Below, piece after piece: positions 34,901 to 41,925 of a stretch of DNA of 51,093 bases. The first letter of the stretch is position 1; every line of letters begins with the position of its first letter. The stretch lies in IMG/VR virus record IMGVR_UViG_3300044997_000886, positions 1 through 51,093 of that record; one strand, written 5' to 3'. The position numbers were made by a program, and so were the translations under genes. The notes beneath the pieces were generated by a model, which worked only from the letters and a program-made list of their open reading frames with translations, had not been told where the DNA came from and did no database searches. The stretch comes from a virus.

Positions 34901-37581
34901 TGATCTATAAATATTTTATTTATAGGATCATTTATATTATTCGAATTTCCAGAAAGTTCAACAAATACATTTCCAGTTATATTTGAATTGATGATTGTTC
35001 CGTCCGCGCCTGTGACTCGACCAAAACCAGTAACAACTATAATACCACTTCCTGTTAAGAATCCAGAACCAAGACTATTTAAAAATCCACTTCCACTAAC
35101 ATTAAGTCCAACAAAATTATATTTTGTGCCAGAAGCTACTCCACTTAAAATAACATCTCTTATTTCTCTTTTTGTTCCTGTAAAGAATAAGTTATTTATT
35201 TGTGTTACATGTGGATTTAGAACTGTTTGAGATATTGCGATATAGTTTATGTCTGTTCCAACTTGGCCGCTTAATATTCCAGAAGCACTTACTGATGTTC
35301 CAAAATTTACAGGAGAAGTAATTAAATTTCCACTTCCAATTGTTATAAAACCTGTAAATATTTTATTTGATGCTGCTACAGTTTCTTGCCAATAATAAAA
35401 TGTGTCATTTAATCCTGAAGAAATACCTGTAGCGAAAACAGGAATAATGTAATTTGATGATCCAGTAAAATAAGTGTTTCTTTCTAAAATTATATTATTT
35501 GATATTCTTGTAAATGTACCAGTTTTTATTATTCCTGTATAACTTGGATATATGATAGTATTTCTTCCTGTTAAAGATACTGGATTACTATATACTTTTC
35601 CGAATTCAACGATATTTCCAGTAAACCTAATTGGAGATGTTAATTCTCCAGTAAATGTTAAATTTTGATCTAAAGAAAAACCAGAATATAATCTATTTCC
35701 GCTTTGAATTGTATTATAAATGCCTTGCACAAAATTATTTGGATTTGATGGATTGTTTGAATCTCCCGTGGCTTGATAAAATACAACTCCGCTAACTAAA
35801 CCAGTAGTTATAAAATTATCTTTAATAATAAAACCAGTATTAAAACCTGTAATAAGACCTGATCCGTTTATAATATTAGATCCAGTGATTACATTTCTTC
35901 CTGTGCCTAATACTTGTATTCCAAAAATATCTGGATTATTTAAATAATTACCCGTTGCTTCACCCGAAACAATCGCAACAATTCTTGCCAAGTTAATTCC
36001 TGTATTTAAAACAAAATCTACAATTTGTAAATTTGTTACGCCAGTGATTCTTCTATTGTTTACTTCGGATCTTAAAATGCCCGTTACATTTATATTTGAT
36101 ACTGGACTATATATAAAACCTGATCCATCTAAAAGACCAGTCAAAAGTATTCCATTTGTATAACCAGTATAATCTAAATATGTTGAATTAAAACCTGTAA
36201 TCTTTACGGTTCCAGAATTAGAAATTCTGTATATCATATTTCCAGTAAAAATTTGAGTACTTCTAACAATGCCTAATGGCACGTTAGAATTTAAAATAGA
36301 TCTAAATCCATTAGAAAATGTTGCTGTGCCAGACCCACTAAGAAATGGATAAACATATCCAGTCAAAGTTCCTGATCCAACTATTGTGCCAGAAGACAAT
36401 ACTCCAGTTCTATATCCACTAATAATAAAAGTAGTTAGATTAAAGTGATTAGTATTCGCATGTCCACTTCCACTTATCATAAATACTTTTTGAAAATTTC
36501 CACCGGTAATACCTGTTTGAAATGAACCACTTAAATTTCCAGTTCCAAAAATTCTTACGCCTTCAGCAAAACCACTAGCTAAAGATTGTCCAGTTAGAGT
36601 AAAATTTCCTGTACCTGTTACAACGATATCTAATGCAAAATTTCTTGTTCCTGATCCATAAAATGAAGCAGAATCTAATCCAACGCCAGTTGTTCCTTCT
36701 GCATAATTAAATCCAACGTCAATAGATTTTGCGTATTCGTTTCCTCCAGAAAAAAACGAAGAATTTATATCATAAGTAATTCCAGATGGTATATTAAATA
36801 AATTAAAAGAAAAAGGATTAACGCTAATAAAAAAAGTTGTGAAAAATTCCGGTAATCCAGTTGTTACAAAAGTTTTTGATAATAAACCAAAATCTGTTAA
36901 TAAATTTAGAGTTATATTATAAATTAGAGGCGTTGCTGAATGACTAGGACTAAAATTAGTATTAATATTAAAACCACCAGAGGCAAGTCCCAATCCAGTT
37001 AAAGTTTGAGGAATCGAATTAAAATTAAATCCTGTGGGTATCACACTTCCGCTTAAAATTCTACAACTTTCCTGCAAATTATCTGTATAATTTAGAAATC
37101 CAGTAATTAATTTACCAAAAGCAAAAGATGGAGCTAATTCTAAATTAATTAATGGAGAAACTCCAAAAATTTGAAAATTAGTTAATTCTAAATTTGATCC
37201 AGAAAAAGTTAAACCACTAATTTTAGAATAGCCCGTTGGATCATTATTCATTAACCCTGTTCTTTGCCCACTTAATATAATTGGATTTCCATTTATATAA
37301 TAATCATAAAGAAATTTTTCTGATCCTGTCCATGAATTAAAATTATTTTGTTGCAGATGATGAATATTGCCAGATAAGTTTATATTTTCTCCAGTATTAT
37401 AAAAATAAACGCTTTTATTATTTATATCTGAAAATTTGCCACTTTGTAATGTAAAAGTAAAATCTTTGTTTTCTTTAAAACTAATAGTAGATAAAGAAAA
37501 ATCTTTTGGAGTAAAATTTATATTATAACTTAAATTTTTTTGAGTAGCAATTGGAAAAATATTTTGCCCCGTAATTATCAT
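25960..37581 (-). CDS. Giant tail protein (3873 aa) with delta-60 and RCC1-like repeats
   Basis: An 11.6-kb gene, by far the largest in the window. Much of the sequence is a low-complexity beta-repeat of the type TGxx..SGxx..TG, typical of long tail fibres. Residues about 1180-2420 contain many copies of a GGNF/VGGNF strand-turn unit (for example NDIYFVGGNFVGFLG) matching delta-60/DUF5122 repeats. Residues about 2694-2984 carry seven TGWG repeats of an RCC1-like propeller. The rest is TG/SG repeat. It overlaps the hub gene by 4 nt (ATGA) and is followed after 3 nt by a fibre gene. It is likely a host-recognition fibre or tail-tip protein built from repeat modules. Its enzymatic activity, if any, is not visible. 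Confidence 0.78.
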   Translation of the reverse strand: MIITGQNIFPIATQKNLSYNINFTPKDFSLSTISFKENKDFTFTLQSGKFSDINNKSVYFYNTGENINLSGNIHHLQQNNFNSWTGSEKFLYDYYINGNPIILSGQRTGLMNNDPTGYSKISGLTFSGSNLELTNFQIFGVSPLINLELAPSFAFGKLITGFLNYTDNLQESCRILSGSVIPTGFNFNSIPQTLTGLGLASGGFNINTNFSPSHSATPLIYNITLNLLTDFGLLSKTFVTTGLPEFFTTFFISVNPFSFNLFNIPSGITYDINSSFFSGGNEYAKSIDVGFNYAEGTTGVGLDSASFYGSGTRNFALDIVVTGTGNFTLTGQSLASGFAEGVRIFGTGNLSGSFQTGITGGNFQKVFMISGSGHANTNHFNLTTFIISGYRTGVLSSGTIVGSGTLTGYVYPFLSGSGTATFSNGFRSILNSNVPLGIVRSTQIFTGNMIYRISNSGTVKITGFNSTYLDYTGYTNGILLTGLLDGSGFIYSPVSNINVTGILRSEVNNRRITGVTNLQIVDFVLNTGINLARIVAIVSGEATGNYLNNPDIFGIQVLGTGRNVITGSNIINGSGLITGFNTGFIIKDNFITTGLVSGVVFYQATGDSNNPSNPNNFVQGIYNTIQSGNRLYSGFSLDQNLTFTGELTSPIRFTGNIVEFGKVYSNPVSLTGRNTIIYPSYTGIIKTGTFTRISNNIILERNTYFTGSSNYIIPVFATGISSGLNDTFYYWQETVAASNKIFTGFITIGSGNLITSPVNFGTSVSASGILSGQVGTDINYIAISQTVLNPHVTQINNLFFTGTKREIRDVILSGVASGTKYNFVGLNVSGSGFLNSLGSGFLTGSGIIVVTGFGRVTGADGTIINSNITGNVFVELSGNSNNINDPINKIFIDQSLFATGTGFFNIKDQSITGLTTDEILLSNVSYIEVSGFRSLTGVDSYGTGLNLADLNQIYSGVISRPSRISGIYYTGISIQQIDPNPYRAVVTGLNETILTDVLIDLKSSIRLSGYITGTGIISKNITTGISGKFPDSINPYQYLYFTGKSFNFNVNQVATGTFRVTGRFDGFTGIYTGILFERPGFIPYFGITGNILNSKNFLGINQNNEVYYHFSVSGQNNDGISGIDILNISGKENIFLLGSYSGFISGAFSTENLLGNKYAIMPYQVGGSGNLTGLYTTLTGIIQFPKDKSNINKIIFTNNYIIFGGNFREYIDVKNLFTSTPTKGGIAINLTGGFVSNWNIDPNNDDNTSTLKDIVFVDKDKVLLAGNFKNILSQGRNFFAMVDFRGDGAFPDDNTNLSGINLNLKIGSVNSIIYNTEENNKFSIVGDFYSTTRTGEELRSQTISANNNFYARPKTSKRINPLLLKSDFTGRYDISDKFYQDYAGIADYGYTVDFECPELEDGPTNMRIDGYKKIEGNYYYYGKFNNVGSRFRKGFGAFSKTSGFIKNANVNFEGTTECLESSGNFIFVGGSIRSYGGIPYKFGGNNIDHATAGYAIKNQLTIDRSFVPIQPWNGGYAIYDIKTYNDKIYVVGDFDHIRMPTGDGASTSSMNRRSSFAVFDLSGNILPEALHFTQYGGDYKSYGGYNVRSLFITGSTGYFGGNFESVVGDGPESNLPIGTSIRYSGFRTAAFNLNTLHPITGYTGHFDGDIYQIDHFTGDYLIAVGTFDNYYRPFDQFSKPIKGACVLNRFNGTGIFESGACPSITEGYINETHYNDLRGYYRRNDGHYYLYGRLYDSTFNNLGLMLFNGTKDDTSINQFGAIIGPNNPITGFKFMIYPEGNNSTDFFINSVLENGNDLLVGGHFMAVSGRNSTGIEYVPGPYDTNALMTRATGLVVINKNSGMLVNTGINIGLLRRERLDSNWDEVFDIKRYNNKIFVGGRFRHFKADGENDPSGIAAGKFAVFDTGYNIERSLSCNTYDINSYIYKIYSGNNRAYLVGRHFGNGDGYSDNNGYSFSVQSPKYWDYVGTQPGEVGRIGLVQLNRSGYELPLTLINLSGIYLNNANEKINVIRKHESGLFLGGNFTAINGVSRTGLAWIDYNAIITNWNPKLTSNFGFPTEVKDMFISGNSLIFVGNFSRVNSVNRAGMAQVAITGMGNSIGEVSNLNLNSAYGFSNDYVNVIYNDDATTGYYVGGNFTDGLIKINKNTLNISSLSFNISSIYKSGIKTINKLNDIYFVGGNFVGFLGNNSKKDLVCFRMTGESITSFVDTPMLSISGVSDIEIDNNDIYVISNNSSRSYKFNLNTGTQKINLDSSWTPYFSKYSSNDSNYNLEYLTPSRASKALITGEDIYVVGDFHNASYSRNNVFATNKSGILITGFIAEFLTSADQTIDRDTNTYVSALSYDTGNKTLIIGGNFKKVNDTFVKKLAKINLINNTTSGFIQDLHHPQRRQLLQLNDHAFVSDIETLGSNTIIGGNFNTNVQTVVTGGNSISTGSFSFGEVILSGFSLPFTGAVEIYSWMNGVYDQLTLISGGLPYNQIYTGVSGSISNATGWIQIGNSPQNGNYFNISIDTGIQYSIDGTVFLSPGGQDYFYGPTLDEPLNQFSNINELYFLITGGGLIDRYTTITFDNVLGRISFFPKTSGTFGNSGKYNLIQNGNSFVIENFSGGKDLQYLATVNPKSPFVGYINQNILFTGTGYYEQDINAGTYFNDNIFIKTTGLWSGTGFGGVYNSGVIFYDYDKGIKNFYNIEIPNRTVTITGWGTNTSGESSNGIDLNPVDVRYIGAGNNFSIAQLNNGTITGWGDNTFNQLLGGTGLSNVKQLSVGTVHVLALLNNNTVTGWGNNSSMETTGLNGSALTLTGVKQVSAGNNFSLAILNNDVITGWGSSSFFANTGLNGSALTLTGIKQVSAGGNYGLALYYDGRVTGWGSNLSNKALGGNNLTNVQEIYAGFSHALALLDNNIVTGWGSTSLRRLAGNGLSGVLKMSTNPNGSISFALFNNYKLTGWGNDNTQSTTGINNAALNLTNIYDIAAGITHGLALYKFNSLNNLEFRSANSTGDILRLYADNPMTGRTNRLMIGSGITTGYLLSRATGSFIESSGNVRYVGLKTGFNEFIITGSHINYNNNINITGRLSTIFDILYTGTSLIQDINSVSYVGRVERTGFVNINRNLLVNSSFESDKLFIATGFRQINSGILFSNSNQGKIPVTGIILTGSGFVTLPSNVFPVSNTFSGIYNFISTGTGLMTFSGEYKHGGIARVTGQNNFITTGYINATGTMTFVESDFGAKSLNVIFTGIPNTGTLIPINTINRNAWSIRSGFNHIGQDFITVLGSGNMTGFLTGSFSITGSTGISGNLEYVANYTGILSGLVTGFRQNLNISVSNPQTLSYVTTPYNINTGQIFTENSITINQTLTRTGIFNFTGNVNTTGLYRSKTNFIITGLSTGYFPITGTGIVNLSGFVIAPQITTSGFYDLNGVRNNLIPTIGVSGTGINFPATIIINHDTAGHGGFPIAWSGSNDLINWNDIVLFKIGYYNNQNAGFRPTFINFTGFNRPFTGVTGLPPHSSSLSPSEIVTSGWRSTTEGNSLGIYSGQLNYRYFRTAIVSAVGGGSPNGPTGTITIINSPQITYDFTNYPYPSGNSIAYLDLTPISKFSGNFISGIKITGLYTKNYVGLFSGSTSGSFTGTWSGTGTFTGSQTITFLISNTGLKINENISQTLINSGLESGLVPVFTIGLYSGLKTIQNISINENRNITGSGYFERISSGFALAGTTSGSGIGLVTGYFSGFINKNYTGGINLETGLRLTGHLSGDANIVLTGLFTGTIALTGRIINPNFNLRSSGIATGYYLATKTFTGGFELYTGVSITGEFIKINPTSPTGWQITTNIKTGQRFYFQINSRNIFDEISGYFNTRVFSGNLTGSVNNNIIYASRLL
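28630..29500 (-). repeat. Seven RCC1-like blades in the giant tail protein
   Basis: Seven copies of a ~45-residue unit, each with TGWG near its start and a (S/A)AG/GAG turn followed by an alternating hydrophobic strand (VKQVSAGNNFSLAILNN). Two blades (around 29055-29215) share nearly the same segment GLNGSALTLTG(V/I)KQVSAG, pointing to recent duplication. The number seven is that of a complete RCC1 propeller. Confidence 0.7.
30320..34040 (-). repeat. Delta-60/DUF5122-type repeat region in giant tail protein
   Basis: About 1240 residues built from irregular units with (V/I)GGNF or a close variant (GGNFRE, GGNFTAING, GNFSRVNSVNRAG, GGSIRSYGG), a short turn and a following W/FDxxG or LAxINL-like strand. 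This is the delta-60 pattern (GGNF-x-G-x-x-x-x-x-x-I-A-R-L). Borders are estimates by eye. Confidence 0.6.
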
Positions 37582-40124
37582 GTGCCTTTTCTCGCTATTG
37601 ATCCTTGAGGAGATCTACCAAAACTATTTAAATTTAACATTGTTGGGCCAAGACGACTATATAAACTTTCTTTATTTTGTAATTGTTTTGGTCTTGTTGC
37701 ATAAACTAAATCTGCGTAAAAACCATTTTCATCATAAGATATTTGAATATCTTGTAACCCTTTCTTTGGATCTAGATATCCAGCAATAAATGAAAAATCC
37801 AATCCAATCACTCTAAAATTTAATTTTTGTTGAAGACCTGTGACGCTATTTACAAGCTTATCTGCAGAATTATTGTGCCATTGCTGCATGGTCATTCTTG
37901 TAAAAGATGATCCTCCTCCTCCAGCGGGCACAAGAACATCTGTGATTCCGTCTCCGTCTACGTTTCCAACATAATCATCATAATCATTAGTAATATTTTG
38001 AGATACAACTCTTATTGACATTGTATTTAATGTGCTTCTTATATCGCCTAAAACTCTTTTTACCCCAAAAAGTGTCCATTTTGTTTCTGAATTATGTTCA
38101 ATATATCCGTTGTATGGTGTTTCTAATGGAAAAATAAGTTGTGCAGAACCATCTTTTACACTCAAATTTACAGCGGTTGCAGTGTTGCTTCTATGTCCAG
38201 TTTTTGGAGGTTTGGGATCTCTGCAACCTCTATATAAATTTTCACAAACTTCTTCAACAAAACTTCTTTCGCACAAAGTATTACATTCCTTGTCTTCTTC
38301 ATCGTCGTCATCAGAATCATCTTTTTTTGCTCTTTCATTTGTAGCAGATCCTAATTCTACAGAAAATGCACCGTAAACATCTGACGCAGGTGGGATAAAT
38401 GCTAAAACCGGAACCCAACCTTCTTCAATTTCACTATTTATTTTGTCAATAATATCTTGTCTATCTAATTTTTTTAAAGCTCCAAATAATAAAAGTTTTG
38501 CAACACCTTCGATTGGAACATACATTGGTTTATAACCTTCTAATGGATCACCACCTTTTAAGATTTTTTCATCTACTTCTTCTACAGTTGTTCCCCACGT
38601 AGCATCTTTTTCTAATATAAATTGTTCTCCTGCTGCGATTGGAGTATATCCATTAGGACTAGTTAAAACTTTTGTTAATGGATTTTCATATTGCTCATCT
38701 TTATCATATTTTCTACCCTCTGGCTCAGCGCGATATTTTCTACTATAATATGAATATTCATTGCACTCTGTTACATCTTTTGGTGGAATTTGACTGTTAG
38801 TGTAAAATCTTCCAATAAAATTATCTGCAATATTCACTTCAAATGCTTCCCATCTAGATTCTAAATCTCTACTATATAAATAAACATGAAAATATCCAGC
38901 AGGAAATTTTATAAGAGCGTCTTGAAAAGTTTTGTTACTATATCCGTTATCAAAAAGTGCAGCTGCGCCCGGAAGAGTTAATCCAATAGATTTAAGCCCC
39001 ATGCACATTCCCAATTTTACATTGTAATCGCTGCCAATCCCCGGCAATCCTCCTCCAAGGTAATAAAAATTATATAAAGCTCTAGCAGTTGGATAAAATT
39101 TTTGAAGAGCAGCACTAACACCAAATGAAGCCGCATCTCTGCCAGAAGAAAATTCAGGATTAACAACATCGTTTAATTTTATTGCACCCCATGTTGTTTT
39201 TTGATATCTTGTTAATGTATTATTTTTTGATCTAGAAGGTTTTAAATAATAACTAATCAAAGATTGATTATATGTGCCCATTAAAGTTTTAGAAAAATTT
39301 ATTGATTCTACAGGTACTTGTGTGTTAGATTTTATTTGATCATAGACATTAGAGACGTCTATTACTGGAACTTTTAAATCTAATCCTTGAACAACATTTG
39401 ATGTAAAATCCCAAAAGAAAGTATACCCAAAATCAGAACACCAATTAGATAAAACTTCTCTTAACGTACCTGTATAGTTTTGAAAATAATTTGGATTTAA
39501 ATCAGTTAATCCATTTACAGAAATACCTGCTGCGCCCATACTATTTAATAAAGAGGTAAAATTATATGCTACATCTGGAACATCACAGATACCTTCAACA
39601 AATTGTTCTATTCCTAAGATTATGTATCCACCAGCTTTGGGATCTACGCTTTTTGAATCAAAAGTATTTGGCCTACCAGCGAGAGATCTAGTTATTGATA
39701 CAGTAGTTTTTGTGCTGGCTGTTCCTTGACAATTTGAACAATACATTGGCACATTAAAAGTAACATTTCTTTTATTTTTTGCTTGTTGATGTCTATTAGC
39801 TAATCCAATATAAATCTTATCTAATATATAAGATCCATCAATGAAATTTAAAGTTAGTATTTTTTGACCCACAGAAGTAGACTCATTTCTTTCAATTAAT
39901 TTAGTTTGAGTAAATCTTATTCCTCCTAAATCTAAGGTATATTCACTACTTAAATTAGGCTCTATATCAGCAAAAGAGGTTTGATTTTCTGCAGGTACTA
40001 AATTAAAAGATATCTGAGTTGGTGCTTCTGAATAACCCAAAGAAAAGTTACATCCATAAATAAAACCATTTGCAAATCTATTAGATCCATTAATGGTTAT
40101 CTGAGGTATGGGCTTAAATGGCAT
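37578..40124 (-). CDS. Tail/baseplate structural protein, possible hub
   Basis: An 848-residue protein. The first 110 residues are beta-rich (ITINGSNRFANGFIYGCNF, then FNLVPAENQTS). A CSNCQGT cysteine pair follows, and around residues 210-240 a segment (TGTLREVLSNWCSDFGYTFFWDF) resembles the helix-strand of baseplate hub/gp27-like proteins. A DDSDDDDEEDKECNTLCE acidic, Cys-containing stretch lies about two thirds along. No lysozyme motif is seen. It precedes the giant tail gene (ATGA overlap) and follows the LamG-type fibre gene in transcription. It has a strong Shine-Dalgarno. The hub role is inference. Confidence 0.58.
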   Translation of the reverse strand: MPFKPIPQITINGSNRFANGFIYGCNFSLGYSEAPTQISFNLVPAENQTSFADIEPNLSSEYTLDLGGIRFTQTKLIERNESTSVGQKILTLNFIDGSYILDKIYIGLANRHQQAKNKRNVTFNVPMYCSNCQGTASTKTTVSITRSLAGRPNTFDSKSVDPKAGGYIILGIEQFVEGICDVPDVAYNFTSLLNSMGAAGISVNGLTDLNPNYFQNYTGTLREVLSNWCSDFGYTFFWDFTSNVVQGLDLKVPVIDVSNVYDQIKSNTQVPVESINFSKTLMGTYNQSLISYYLKPSRSKNNTLTRYQKTTWGAIKLNDVVNPEFSSGRDAASFGVSAALQKFYPTARALYNFYYLGGGLPGIGSDYNVKLGMCMGLKSIGLTLPGAAALFDNGYSNKTFQDALIKFPAGYFHVYLYSRDLESRWEAFEVNIADNFIGRFYTNSQIPPKDVTECNEYSYYSRKYRAEPEGRKYDKDEQYENPLTKVLTSPNGYTPIAAGEQFILEKDATWGTTVEEVDEKILKGGDPLEGYKPMYVPIEGVAKLLLFGALKKLDRQDIIDKINSEIEEGWVPVLAFIPPASDVYGAFSVELGSATNERAKKDDSDDDDEEDKECNTLCERSFVEEVCENLYRGCRDPKPPKTGHRSNTATAVNLSVKDGSAQLIFPLETPYNGYIEHNSETKWTLFGVKRVLGDIRSTLNTMSIRVVSQNITNDYDDYVGNVDGDGITDVLVPAGGGGSSFTRMTMQQWHNNSADKLVNSVTGLQQKLNFRVIGLDFSFIAGYLDPKKGLQDIQISYDENGFYADLVYATRPKQLQNKESLYSRLGPTMLNLNSFGRSPQGSIARKGT

Positions 40125-40129
40125 ACTTT

Positions 40130-40135
40130 CTCCTT
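40130..40135 (-). promoter_or_regulatory. Shine-Dalgarno of the hub-like gene
   Basis: AAGGAG on the minus strand, 5 nt before the ATG at 40124, with a second AAGGAG further upstream. The contrast with the short-leader plus-strand starts is notable. Confidence 0.65.
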
Positions 40136-40155
40136 ACTCCTTCATAAGTATTACA

Positions 40156-40163
40156 CATTTATA
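40156..40163 (-). promoter_or_regulatory. Possible T4-type late promoter box (one mismatch)
   Basis: TATAAATG on the minus strand in the 46-nt gap before the hub-like gene, about 31 nt from its ATG, leaving room for the Shine-Dalgarno. One mismatch to TATAAATA; low confidence because the DNA is AT-rich. Confidence 0.22.
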
Positions 40164-40170
40164 TTATTGA

Positions 40171-41925
40171 TTATAAAGTATAAAATCCTAAAATATCTGT
40201 GTCCCAAATTAGCTCTGTTTGCTTAGATGTAAATTTATCAGTATTCTTTAAACTTAAACAACTTATCTTTTGATAATCATAATCTTTGTCCATTTTTACT
40301 CCATTGAGCCATATATATTCTTCTGCTAATCCACTAATATTTTTAAATGTATTTAAATCTGTTCCAGTAATATAATATTGATTATTAATTTTAGGATAAA
40401 AGGATAATTCTCCATCGGCTATACCGCCAGTAATTAATATATTTAGTCCTGTTGCTCCAACTTTTATAAAATTAATTCCACTAATTAACTTTTGACCATT
40501 TAAATATATATCACTATTAGCATAATTAGTACCAGAAAAAGATATCCTAGAAGTATAAAGCGTACCTATTCCTGTAATACCAGTAGTAAATCCTGTTGTT
40601 CCTGTATAAAACTTATATTCTCCATAATCATTAACATCTAATATATTGCTAATAATATTAGATCCTGTTATTTGAAAATATCCATTATTTAAATCTCCAC
40701 TATTTTGTAAAATTCCATTTAAAAAGAAATATGTATTTTGATTTAATGTATAATTTAGCATTCTATAAGTATTTTGAACTGGATCGTAATATATTTTATA
40801 AGGATATCCTTGTCCTGTTTTATTTAATCCATAAATTTCAATAAAGTCTAAATTATCTAAATTAGTTAATTTATTGTTAGGAGTTAATAAAATGTTATTT
40901 TCATAAAAATTCTCTAAATTACCAGAGTAAATATATTGATCAAAAAATGTAACGCCCGTAGAAACTCCTGTATATATAAACCTTCTTCCACTTATTATAT
41001 CTCCAGTAATAAAACCAGATATACCAGATTGTTCAAAAATATTAAATACAGAACTTTTTATTCCTGTAACTGTTCCTTTAACTATGTATTGAAACCCTGT
41101 AATACCAGAACCAATTATACCTCCCGTAACAAAATTATCTCCAGATATATAAATATTTGTTGTATATGTTAGACCAGAAGACAAAACTTTACCCGAAGCT
41201 AATATAGATTGAGCAAGATTTAATTTTTCATTAGAATCTAAATTTTTATTGAATAATAAAAATGCATCAATTTCTACATTACCAGATGGACCAAATCCAG
41301 TATATATTTCGTTATATTTACCAAAACCTCCAATATACCAATCATTTAAAACATATGGATCTTCGTGTTGCACATAAGATTTCTTAATATCAAAAGCGTT
41401 AGGGTAATATACTTCAAAATTTATGAATGTATCATTTTTTTCTAAACTTAATAAACATTCTTTATTGGATTCAATAAATGTATTATGAAATTTATCTTTG
41501 TATTCTATTACAAATTTATTTCCATCATCTAGAGATAAACAAACCCCAGATGTAGTGTTAAAATCTGTTTTGTTGAAAAGTAATATTCTGTTCTTATTAA
41601 AGTTTGGACTATCACATCCGCTTATTTTATATTTTAAAAATACAGTCCAATTTTCTAAACCAGATAATCCCAATACTTGAATATATTTAGTTGAATCAAA
41701 GTTAAAATAATCATCACTAACAAATTCACTATTTGTAACAGATAAACCGGGATTTTTATCAAGAAATATTTGGCGATTATCATAAGTAAATTGTTCGCCT
41801 GTGGTATATTTATCATTAAAAACTAATCCACCACTATAAATATTTTTAAAATCATATATTACTTTTAGATTCTCGTCATATAATCCATATCCAGAAGCTA
41901 CTTCATATATAGTATTTAAATTCAT
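40171..41925 (-). CDS. Tail fibre protein with LamG/ConA-like lectin domain
   Basis: A 584-residue protein. Residues about 55-245 form a concanavalin A-like (LamG) jelly roll: IQVLGLSGLENWTVFLKYKIS, FNKTDFNTTSGVCLSLDDGN, then GNVEIDAFLLFNKNLDSNEKL, with the typical ending in which a helix follows LFNK. The remainder is TG/SG beta-repeat like the giant tail protein. LamG domains in phage fibres bind carbohydrate. It overlaps the upstream tail gene by 4 nt and is separated from the hub-like gene by 46 nt. Likely attached near the baseplate. No enzymatic residue set is recognisable. Confidence 0.7.
   Translation of the reverse strand: MNLNTIYEVASGYGLYDENLKVIYDFKNIYSGGLVFNDKYTTGEQFTYDNRQIFLDKNPGLSVTNSEFVSDDYFNFDSTKYIQVLGLSGLENWTVFLKYKISGCDSPNFNKNRILLFNKTDFNTTSGVCLSLDDGNKFVIEYKDKFHNTFIESNKECLLSLEKNDTFINFEVYYPNAFDIKKSYVQHEDPYVLNDWYIGGFGKYNEIYTGFGPSGNVEIDAFLLFNKNLDSNEKLNLAQSILASGKVLSSGLTYTTNIYISGDNFVTGGIIGSGITGFQYIVKGTVTGIKSSVFNIFEQSGISGFITGDIISGRRFIYTGVSTGVTFFDQYIYSGNLENFYENNILLTPNNKLTNLDNLDFIEIYGLNKTGQGYPYKIYYDPVQNTYRMLNYTLNQNTYFFLNGILQNSGDLNNGYFQITGSNIISNILDVNDYGEYKFYTGTTGFTTGITGIGTLYTSRISFSGTNYANSDIYLNGQKLISGINFIKVGATGLNILITGGIADGELSFYPKINNQYYITGTDLNTFKNISGLAEEYIWLNGVKMDKDYDYQKISCLSLKNTDKFTSKQTELIWDTDILGFYTL

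Noticed and set aside
26983-35230. Plus-strand genes opposite the giant tail gene
   Set aside because: Short shadow frames without start signals, promoters or recognisable products, while the minus frame is continuous.
25960-37581. CRISPR-like or satellite DNA
   Set aside because: Repeats are protein-level TG/SG, GGNF and TGWG units in one open frame, not regular spacers and repeats.
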